A DNA stretch of 6,193 bases, taken from the NCBI GenBank assembly GCA_027297085.1, contig JAPUIL010000206.1, forward strand, positions 1 to 6,193, in the 5' to 3' direction. Position numbers and translations under genes: made by a program. Positions 1-5,588 of this stretch are shown here, in pieces. This stretch comes from Verrucomicrobiota bacterium. GTDB lineage: Bacteria; Verrucomicrobiota; Verrucomicrobiia; Opitutales; UBA2995. Position 1 is the stretch's first letter. Each line of letters opens with the position of its first letter. Under the pieces are notes generated by a model. The model had not been told where the DNA came from. It saw nothing but the letters and a program-made list of their open reading frames with translations, and made no database searches.

Positions 1-773
1 GATTCAGAAAAAATAACGAAGACTCCTTTCTGGCGATTAACCTCAGTGGCAAGGAAGTTCAACTATTGGGCAAGGAAGGATCTGCTGCTCCAGCAGAGGG
101 CGATTATATTTTTGCAGTGAGTGATGGCATGGGAGGAGCAAACGGCGGCGAATTTGCCAGCCGAATTGCAGTGGATTTCATAACCCGCAAATTACCGGAA
201 AGCTTCCGGCTAGGTGCCACGGGTCTCTCTCAAGGCTACCATGATTTTCTCACTGAGCTCTTTGAAGAGGTGAATAAGGAAATGGCCAGCATGAGTTTTC
301 ACTATGAGGAATGTCGAGATATGGGGGCAACCCTCAGCCTTTGCTGGTTCACACGCGAATGGATGTATTTCGCCCATATAGGAGACAGCCGCATCTACCA
401 CCTCCCCAGAGACGGTGGTCTTATACAACTCTCTCACGATCACACTCATCCCGGGGAGCTGTATCGAAAAGGGAAACTCAATGAGCGCCAAGTGCGCACC
501 CATCCGGAAAAGCATATTTTGTGGAGATCGTTGGGAGGAAAAACCAGAGATGTCCAACCTCAACTGGGTTCAGTGGAATTGGAGAGTGGTGATAGGTTTC
601 TAATCAATTCCGATGGAATCAACGATGGCGTTTGGGACCATCGTCTCGAGGAGCTTGTCCGTGATCCACCGGCACGATTTGCCAAACTCTCCCCTGCTCA
701 ACGGCTGGTCAAGGATTCGATGGAAGAATCGGGACGTGACAATCTCACCGCGATTGTTGTATCGATAAATTAA
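1..773 (+). CDS. PP2C-family serine/threonine protein phosphatase, 5' end cut by window
   Basis: Metal-dependent (Mn/Mg) phosphatase of the PPM/PP2C family, expected to remove phosphate from Ser/Thr residues and oppose a Hanks-type kinase in the cytoplasm. The frame is open from base 3 and begins with FRKNNEDSF, the family's first motif (RxxNED), so the real start lies off the window and probably only some 10-20 residues are missing; the TTG at 66 is internal. Motifs then follow in the usual order: SDGMGG (metal-binding Asp at 123-125), GATL, HIGDSRIYHL, LSHDHT, the SLGG segment, LINSDGIND and finally GRDNLTAIVV. All the expected metal-ligand motifs are present, so an active enzyme is likely. 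The visible 256 residues match the single catalytic domain, with no C-terminal membrane or sensor domain. No terminator is evident after the stop. The partner kinase, if adjacent, would be upstream and out of view. Confidence 0.93.
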   Translation, partial: FRKNNEDSFLAINLSGKEVQLLGKEGSAAPAEGDYIFAVSDGMGGANGGEFASRIAVDFITRKLPESFRLGATGLSQGYHDFLTELFEEVNKEMASMSFHYEECRDMGATLSLCWFTREWMYFAHIGDSRIYHLPRDGGLIQLSHDHTHPGELYRKGKLNERQVRTHPEKHILWRSLGGKTRDVQPQLGSVELESGDRFLINSDGINDGVWDHRLEELVRDPPARFAKLSPAQRLVKDSMEESGRDNLTAIVVSIN

Positions 774-900
774 TCCCAAACATTTCAAACGCCTTCGGAA
801 GTGCAGGCAGTAAATAGTTAAAAGACAGTGTGTTATGGGAATTAGTATAGATTTTGGAAACCTCAGAAAAAGTTACGTTACAAAAATGCACTTGTTATTT

Positions 901-1125
901 TCGCTTCGCTGTCGCCAAGGGCTCGGTACGAAGGCTAAAACCGACATGCACGAAGAGCGGTGTTCCAGCCCGCAACGCGCTTGGTCACGTAGTTTGTCGG
1001 TGTCGTTGACTCGAAACTACGCTCCCGCGCTTGCTTGCAGACTGCGCCTTCCGCCGTCGCCCAAGGGCTATGGCGAGACACGTGCTCTTCATCACATTGG
1101 TTGATGTCGCTTCGCTCGGTACGAG
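901..1125. repeat. Putative intergenic repeat element with internal direct and inverted repeats
   Basis: The block opens with tcgcttcgct (901-910), then gtcgccaagggct, then cggtacgaag (924-933). It closes with the same tcgcttcgct (1107-1116) joined directly to cggtacgag (1117-1125), so the two ends are copies that differ by a 13-base segment. A relative of that segment, gtcgcccaagggct, recurs inside at 1056-1069. The 8-mer cgcgcttg occurs at 976-983 and 1026-1033, exactly 50 bases apart. Inverted pairs are cgtagttt/aaactacg (988-995 with 1014-1021) and gaagagc/gctcttc (952-958 with 1084-1090). No transposase is present. It could be a non-autonomous dispersed repeat, a structured RNA or degenerate DNA; copy number elsewhere in the genome is unknown. 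Confidence 0.5.
1052..1075. repeat. Imperfect hairpin inside the intergenic repeat
   Basis: Bases 1052-1062 pair with 1065-1075 around a two-base aa centre, giving eleven positions with one mismatch (c1058/t1069) and one G-U wobble. As drawn the loop is too tight, so the innermost pair would open in RNA. No T-run follows, so it does not look like an intrinsic terminator; it resembles palindromic units of dispersed bacterial intergenic repeats. Confidence 0.45.
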
Positions 1126-1192
1126 TTTTTGAAACACTTGGGCAATGACAGAAATTTTCATCAACTAACCAAACACCAAAAAATCGAAATCA

Positions 1193-1927
1193 ATGAGAAC
1201 CGGAAACCCCACCCTCAATTCTAATACCTTTCGCGTAGAATATGCCGACTCCAATGCCATGACCATTGGTGGCACTGTAAATAAAACAGCTATTCTTCTC
1301 CTTCTGGTCGCCATGACCGCTATATGGTCGTGGAAGAAGGTGATGGTGCTGGGAGACATGTCAGCCATGATGCCCTGGGTAATTGGTAGCGCGATCCTCG
1401 GTTTTATTATCGCCCTGATTACTATATTCAAAAAGACAGCCGCCCCGATCACCGCACCAATCTACGCTCTGGTTGAAGGTGTTTTTCTGGGAGCCATTTC
1501 GGCCATCATGGAATTGGCATACCCCGGCATAGTGTTTCAAGCGATCACCCTCACCTTCGGAACACTTTTTGCTCTTTTGGCTGCATATAAATCCGGCCTT
1601 ATCAAAGCCACCGAAAATTTTAAACTTGGCATTGTCGCTGCCACAGGTGGCATCATGCTCATTTACCTGGCTAGTTTTATTTTAGGATTCTTTGGCGTCC
1701 ACATGCCTTACATCCACGGGAGTGGCCCTATCGGAATCGGTTTCAGTCTAATCGTAGTCGTCATCGTCGCCCTCAACCTCGTTCTCGACTTCGACTTCAT
1801 CGAAGAAGGCGCCGAACGCGGAGCCCCCCGCTACATGGAATGGTACGGAGCATTCGGCCTGCTCGTCACCCTCATCTGGCTCTATCTCGAAATTCTCAGA
1901 CTCCTGTCCAAATTGAGGAGCCGCTAA
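1193..1927 (+). CDS. Bax inhibitor-1/YccA family integral membrane protein
   Basis: A 244-residue inner-membrane protein of the BI-1 superfamily, closest by memory to the bacterial group that begins 'MRTGNP.L' and has an 'MTxxGTxxKT' segment before the first helix (here MTIGGTVNKT, residues 23-32). Seven hydrophobic segments are visible at about 31-47, 60-79, 86-106, 113-131, 145-167, 178-199 and 216-238, the count expected of the fold. The LDFDFIEEGAERGAP stretch after helix six carries acidic residues (D199, D201) like those that sense pH in the calcium-leak homologue YetJ of Bacillus; the last helix has E233 (YLEILRLL) where an Asp is often found. The ATG at 1193 gives the family N-terminus, but no Shine-Dalgarno sequence precedes it. 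Bacterial members are poorly characterised; calcium leak or membrane-protein stress roles are inference only. It ends 61 bp before the dehydrogenase gene, with no terminator between. Confidence 0.93.
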   Translation: MRTGNPTLNSNTFRVEYADSNAMTIGGTVNKTAILLLLVAMTAIWSWKKVMVLGDMSAMMPWVIGSAILGFIIALITIFKKTAAPITAPIYALVEGVFLGAISAIMELAYPGIVFQAITLTFGTLFALLAAYKSGLIKATENFKLGIVAATGGIMLIYLASFILGFFGVHMPYIHGSGPIGIGFSLIVVVIVALNLVLDFDFIEEGAERGAPRYMEWYGAFGLLVTLIWLYLEILRLLSKLRSR

Positions 1928-1988
1928 ACCCAAGTTTTGGATACGTTACCGACTTGGCAAACGAGATTTTAGTTCTCAAATTGCATGC

Positions 1989-4106
1989 ATGTTTAAGTAC
2001 CCCTTTCTCCTACTTGCTTTTATCCTTTCAACTTCGCTGCTACTAACAGCTGCGGATCAGGATTGGCCGGTTTATTTGGGGGATAAGTCATCGAGCCAAT
2101 ATTCAACGTTGGACCAGATTACGGTGGAAAATGTGGACCGGCTGGAGGTGGCCTGGGTCTATAATTCAGGTGGCACAAGTCCGGATAATCGTTCTCAGAT
2201 TCAATGTAATCCGCTGATTATTGACGGTGTGTTGTACGGCAGTTCGCCGGATTTGGTACTATTTGCTTTGAATGCGGCCACCGGGAAAGAACTCTGGCGG
2301 TTTCATCCATTTGGAGAAAATGGTGAAGGCCACCGATTAGGTGTCAACCGCGGTCTGGTTTACTGGAAAAATGGAAACGACGAGCGTTTACTCATGGGTG
2401 CCGGTAATCACCTTTTTGCCATCGATCTGAAGACGGGCAGACCAATCTCTACTTTCGGAGACAAGGGCCGAGTCGATTTGTTGAAAGGGCTGGGACGCAA
2501 CGTCGATGATCTCTACTATTTGGCCAATACACCCGGAGTCGTCTACCAGGACCTCATTATTATGGGAGGTCGGTTAAACGAGGGTTTGCCAGCGCCACCG
2601 GGCCACATTCGGGCTTACAATGTTATCACTGGCGAACAGGTATGGCGCTTTAATACCATCCCCCATCCCGGCGAGTATGGCCATGAGACTTGGCCGGAAG
2701 ATGGATATTTAAAAAGCGGCGGAGCCAATGTCTGGACTGGCATGACAGTAGATGAAAAACGGGGATTGGTTTACTGCCCCACTGGATCAGCATCCGCGGA
2801 TTTCTATGGGGGAGACCGGCTGGGACAAAACCTGTTTGCCAACACCCTGCTCTGCCTGGATGCGAAGACTGGTAAACGAGTCTGGCATTATCAATTTGTG
2901 CACCATTATATGTGGGACCGCGACTTGCCCACCCCTCCCAACCTGTTTACCCTGAAACGAAATGGCCTGGAAATTCCGGCTGTTTCCCAATGCACCAAAT
3001 CTGGCCATGTTTTCGTTTTCAATCGAGTTACTGGAGAACCATTGTTTCCCATTGAAGAGCGACCCTACCCGTCGTCCGATTTAGTCGGTGAACAGGCTTG
3101 GCCCACGCAACCGTTACCAACCAAGCCCGCGCCCTTTGCACGTCAGGTTCTCTCCTACAATTTGCTCAACAACCTCTTTCCAGAAACCTTGCCAGAGTTA
3201 CAGGATCAATTTGTGAGACTACGGCCGCACATGCCTTTCACCCCTCCCAGCGTACAAGGCACCATTATATTTCCGGGCTTCGATGGCGCTGCTGAATGGG
3301 GTGGCCAGGCAACGGATCCGGATGGAGTCTTATACGTAAACAGCAACGAAATGCCTTGGATCCTGACCATGATTAATGCCAGCCGAGGTTCGACCAATGG
3401 CGAACGGGTTTTCCTCCAAATGTGCGCGGCTTGCCATGGGCAAGATCGACTTGGTAGTGAAAATCAAGGCACTCTGATTCCACCGCTCACCGTCGAAAAG
3501 TTGAATGAAAAAAATCTGGATGAAGCAGGTGTCAGAGAGAAGATCCAGAAAGGTGCTGGCATTATGCCTTCATTTGGATTTCTAGCCGAGAAGGATATCG
3601 ATGCTGTCATTCGTTACCTCTTTCATGATGCTGATTCGGAAGCTGCCGATGAGGAATCGAGTGATGTGAATACGGTAACCACTTATGGACATACGGGTTA
3701 CAATAAATGGAAGGATTCAAACGATTACCCCGCGGTTAAACCTCCCTGGGGAACACTCAATGCCATCGATTTGAACACTGGTGAATATGTCTGGAAAACT
3801 ACTTTGGGAGAGTTTCCTGAATTAACGGTAAAAGGTATCCCTCCCACGGGTACGGAAAATTACGGAGGTCCGGTTATTACAGCCGGAGGAGTTCTGTTCA
3901 TTGCGGCCAGTCAGGATGAACATTTCCGCGCCTTCAACATGAAATCAGGAGAGGAGCTTTTTAAACATAAACTTCCTGCTGCCGGTTATGCTACTCCCGC
4001 CACCTATTCCGTAAACGGCCGCCAATATGTGGTCATTGCTTGCGGGGGAGGTAAACTCGGCACCAAGAGCGGAGATGCTTACCTGGCGTATGCCCTACCC
4101 CAATAA
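1989..4106 (+). CDS. Exported PQQ-dependent dehydrogenase with inserted cytochrome c domain (quinoprotein glucose dehydrogenase-like)
   Basis: A 705-residue periplasmic quinoprotein, expected to oxidise a sugar or alcohol with PQQ and pass electrons to its own haem. Residues 1-22 are a signal peptide (hydrophobic core LLLAFILSTSLLL, likely cut near LTAA). The beta-propeller shows repeated blade-end motifs such as GKELWRF (99-105), GEQVWRF (215-221), GKRVWHY (295-301) and GEYVWKT (598-604). D310 in HHYMWDRDLP and K337 in TKSGH are 27 residues apart, as are catalytic D466 and K493 of E. coli glucose dehydrogenase, and probably correspond. A class I cytochrome c module interrupts the propeller at about 467-547: CAACH at 479-483, with M526 in MPSFG as likely axial ligand. 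An acidic linker (548-559) follows, then the closing blades, including PPWGTLNAIDL and GGGKLGTKSGD. Y307 replaces an Asp usual in this motif. Substrate cannot be told from sequence. No PQQ synthesis genes are nearby and no clear Shine-Dalgarno precedes the ATG. Confidence 0.93.
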   Translation: MFKYPFLLLAFILSTSLLLTAADQDWPVYLGDKSSSQYSTLDQITVENVDRLEVAWVYNSGGTSPDNRSQIQCNPLIIDGVLYGSSPDLVLFALNAATGKELWRFHPFGENGEGHRLGVNRGLVYWKNGNDERLLMGAGNHLFAIDLKTGRPISTFGDKGRVDLLKGLGRNVDDLYYLANTPGVVYQDLIIMGGRLNEGLPAPPGHIRAYNVITGEQVWRFNTIPHPGEYGHETWPEDGYLKSGGANVWTGMTVDEKRGLVYCPTGSASADFYGGDRLGQNLFANTLLCLDAKTGKRVWHYQFVHHYMWDRDLPTPPNLFTLKRNGLEIPAVSQCTKSGHVFVFNRVTGEPLFPIEERPYPSSDLVGEQAWPTQPLPTKPAPFARQVLSYNLLNNLFPETLPELQDQFVRLRPHMPFTPPSVQGTIIFPGFDGAAEWGGQATDPDGVLYVNSNEMPWILTMINASRGSTNGERVFLQMCAACHGQDRLGSENQGTLIPPLTVEKLNEKNLDEAGVREKIQKGAGIMPSFGFLAEKDIDAVIRYLFHDADSEAADEESSDVNTVTTYGHTGYNKWKDSNDYPAVKPPWGTLNAIDLNTGEYVWKTTLGEFPELTVKGIPPTGTENYGGPVITAGGVLFIAASQDEHFRAFNMKSGEELFKHKLPAAGYATPATYSVNGRQYVVIACGGGKLGTKSGDAYLAYALPQ

Positions 4107-4182
4107 AAACGCGGGAAATACCCCACCGGAATAAACTTGCGTCACTCTTTGGCTAAGCTATGGATAACCGCCTAATTAATTG

Positions 4183-4203
4183 AAAGAGCTCTGATAGCTC
4201 TTT
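4183..4203 (+). promoter_or_regulatory. Perfect 8-bp hairpin upstream of the RRM gene
   Basis: aaagagct (4183-4190) and agctcttt (4196-4203) form a perfect stem with a five-base loop. Only three Ts end the stem and ggc follows, so it is a poor intrinsic terminator for the dehydrogenase gene. It lies about 70 bases before the RRM start codon and could be a leader element. The 3' arm is part of a direct repeat, ctctttggc, at 4145-4153 and 4198-4206. Confidence 0.5.
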
Positions 4204-4221
4204 GGCAGAAGCCGGTCTTGA

Positions 4222-4257
4222 GCGTCATTTATCGATTCTGTTATCCAACAATGACGC
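4222..4257 (+). promoter_or_regulatory. Inverted repeat directly upstream of the RRM start codon
   Basis: gcgtcatt (4222-4229) is the exact reverse complement of aatgacgc (4250-4257), separated by 20 bases and ending 13 bases before the ATG at 4271. In RNA this stem would sit next to the ribosome landing zone; in DNA it could be an operator-like dyad. Which of these applies, if either, is not visible from the sequence. Confidence 0.4.
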
Positions 4258-4270
4258 ACTGTTTAATAAG

Positions 4271-4618
4271 ATGGAAATATATGTAGGAAATCTGTCCTGG
4301 TCTGCACAAGATCAAGACATCTCTGATGCCTTTGCCCAATACGGTGAAGTAGTATCTGCTAAGATTATCACTGATCGTGAAACCGGGAGATCTCGTGGTT
4401 TCGCATTCGTGACAATGTCAAATGACGAAGAAGCCAGGCAAGCAATCGAAGGATTGAACGACCAGGATTTTATGGGTCGTAATATGAACGTACGGGAAGC
4501 AACACCACGCCAAGAACGTCCTCGCCATGGCGGCGGAGGTGGAGGCGGCGGAGGTGGAGGTGGCGGAAGAGGAGGCTACAACCGAGGAGGAGATCGAGGA
4601 AGAGACCGCCGGTACTAA
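4271..4618 (+). CDS. RRM-domain RNA-binding protein with glycine/arginine-rich tail
   Basis: A 115-residue cytoplasmic RNA-binding protein. One RNA recognition motif fills residues 2-77: RNP2 is IYVGNL (3-8) and RNP1 is RGFAFVTM (42-49), with the aromatic residues Y4, F44 and F46 that stack on RNA bases all present. The tail (78-115) is basic and disordered, with thirteen consecutive glycines (87-99) followed by RGG/RGR repeats and a terminal RDRRY. This layout matches the short glycine-rich RRM proteins of cyanobacteria and many other bacteria, often linked to cold response or mRNA binding; that role is inferred. The ATG at 4271 is chosen because the RRM begins at once. An in-frame TTG at 4202 would add 23 residues (LERHLSILLSNNDALF and flanks) that do not belong to the domain and would cover the leader dyad. 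No clear Shine-Dalgarno is seen. A strong terminator follows. Confidence 0.93.
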   Translation: MEIYVGNLSWSAQDQDISDAFAQYGEVVSAKIITDRETGRSRGFAFVTMSNDEEARQAIEGLNDQDFMGRNMNVREATPRQERPRHGGGGGGGGGGGGGRGGYNRGGDRGRDRRY

Positions 4619-4642
4619 TTCCGAAATTTACCCAAACATTTC

Positions 4643-4675
4643 AAGAGGCTCTCCAATGGGAGAGTCTCTTTTTTT
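4643..4675 (+). terminator. Intrinsic terminator of the RRM gene, between convergent genes
   Basis: The stem pairs 4643-4654 with 4659-4670 around the loop aatg: twelve pairs, with a single G-U wobble (g4648/t4665). The T-run 4669-4675 follows on the plus strand. On the minus strand the stem is preceded by the A-run and followed only by ttgaaatgttt, so it should act mainly on rightward transcription. The aroE stop codon (4674-4676) overlaps the end of the T-run. Confidence 0.9.
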
Positions 4676-5534
4676 AATCGAATGCCGCCGCGAGGGCTTG
4701 GCGCATGACTTCGACTGGCGGTTCTTTGCCGGTCCAAAGAGTAAATCCAATGGCTCCCTGATAAACGAGCATGCCCAGGCCATCGAGTGTTCGAGCTCCC
4801 CGCAACCGGGCTTCATCTAAAAATGCGGTTTGAGGAGGATTGGGTATGACATCGCAAACAACCATGCTATCCGAAAAGGAATCGTAATCGATATCCGGCT
4901 TCTCGGAAACATCTGGGAAAAGACCAATGGAGGTGGCATTCACAACCACATCGGTATCGGCGGGAATAGAATAGGGGTGGTTCCAGTGAACAAACTCGGC
5001 ATGCGCGGGAGTGTTTTCTCGAATCAACTGAGCCAGAGGTTCTCCTCGCTCCGGCGTACGATTTACAATGGTTAGCGATTCAGCGCCAGCTAATGCGAGC
5101 TCAACGGTCATGGCCCGGGCTGCTCCTCCAGCTCCAAAAAATACGAACCGTTTACCGCCCGGATCCATTCCCGCACCTTCCCGCAAATTTCTTAAAAATC
5201 CTTTTCCGTCCGTGTTCTCTCCGATGAGCCGGTTACCGTCCTTGCGAACGGTGTTAACAGCTCCTATCAGTTTTGCATCGGATTCAACATCATCGAGCAA
5301 AGGAATGACCGACACTTTGTGAGGTATCGTCAAATTTATCCCTTGAAATTGCATGGCCCGCATTCCAGTTACGGCAGCTGCCAAGTCTTCAGGCAAAACC
5401 TCGATGGTTAAATAGCGCCAGTTCAGGTTTGCTGCATGAAAGGCCGCTTCGAGCATTACGATGGTAGGATTTTCGGCAACTGGATGACCGAAAACACCGA
5501 CCAGATCCGCTTTATAATTGGGCTCTTGAGACAT
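4674..5534 (-). CDS. aroE: Shikimate dehydrogenase (NADP-dependent), divergent substrate-pocket type
   Basis: Reduces 3-dehydroshikimate to shikimate with NADPH in the chorismate (aromatic amino acid) pathway. The 286-residue length is normal. The N-terminal substrate domain keeps the catalytic Lys (K73, NLTIPHK), N94 (GAVNT) and catalytic Asp (D109, GENTDGKGF). The C-terminal Rossmann domain has GAGGAAR (134-140), the NRT motif (158-160) that favours NADP over NAD, and DGLGMLVYQG (251-260) with the conserved Gln. Unusually, the carboxylate-binding 'HSxSP' is replaced by ENPTI (21-25), and the usual 'DVVYNP' reads DVIPNP (228-233), losing a Tyr. I recall similar sequences from Planctomycetota, so this is probably a clade variant that remains active. 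The ATG at 5534 is preferred; an in-frame TTG at 5585 would add 17 residues before the domain. The ABC-F stop lies 54 bp upstream in the same direction, so co-transcription is likely. Confidence 0.93.
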   Translation of the reverse strand: MSQEPNYKADLVGVFGHPVAENPTIVMLEAAFHAANLNWRYLTIEVLPEDLAAAVTGMRAMQFQGINLTIPHKVSVIPLLDDVESDAKLIGAVNTVRKDGNRLIGENTDGKGFLRNLREGAGMDPGGKRFVFFGAGGAARAMTVELALAGAESLTIVNRTPERGEPLAQLIRENTPAHAEFVHWNHPYSIPADTDVVVNATSIGLFPDVSEKPDIDYDSFSDSMVVCDVIPNPPQTAFLDEARLRGARTLDGLGMLVYQGAIGFTLWTGKEPPVEVMRQALAAAFD

Positions 5535-5588
5535 ACAAACTATGCTGCCAAAGCCAACTCCAAGTTGCAACTGCAACCTGTCCAATCA

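Larger units (their letters stand above)
774..1192. other. Gene-free intergenic region of 419 bp
   Basis: No convincing gene is seen on either strand. An 89-codon open frame at 835-1104 has a cysteine- and arginine-rich, low-complexity translation without a recognisable domain, and it runs across repeats, so it is treated as spurious. The first part (774-900) and last part (1126-1192) are AT-richer ordinary spacer; the middle (about 901-1125) is GC-richer and full of short repeats and is listed separately. The last part must hold the promoter of the BI-1 gene, but I could not pick a convincing -35/-10 pair. No tRNA-like or T-tailed terminator structure was found. Confidence 0.6.

Noticed and set aside
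775..805. Terminator after the PP2C gene
   Set aside because: Only 3-4 bp stems (cttcggaag, gcct/aggc) can form and no T-run follows.
835..1104. 89-codon open frame between the PP2C and BI-1 genes
   Set aside because: The translation is low-complexity, has no domain, and is built from the short repeats of the intergenic block; no ribosome site is visible.
1129..1157. ttgaaa ... aaattt as a sigma-70 promoter for the BI-1 gene
   Set aside because: Spacing is right, but the -10 match is poor and such matches are common in AT-rich spacer.
4202..4270. Possible 23-residue N-terminal extension of the RRM protein from TTG 4202
   Set aside because: The RRM fold begins exactly at ATG 4271, and the extension overlaps the leader inverted repeat.
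4527..4820. Open frame overlapping the glycine-rich tail (alanine/glutamate-rich translation)
   Set aside because: It is a frame shadow of the GGN repeat, runs through the terminator and antisense to aroE, and shows no domain.
5535..5585. Possible 17-residue N-terminal extension of AroE from TTG 5585, close behind the ABC-F stop
   Set aside because: The ATG at 5534 gives a normal AroE N-terminus and length; the extension has no family resemblance. Translational coupling through TTG is possible but unsupported.
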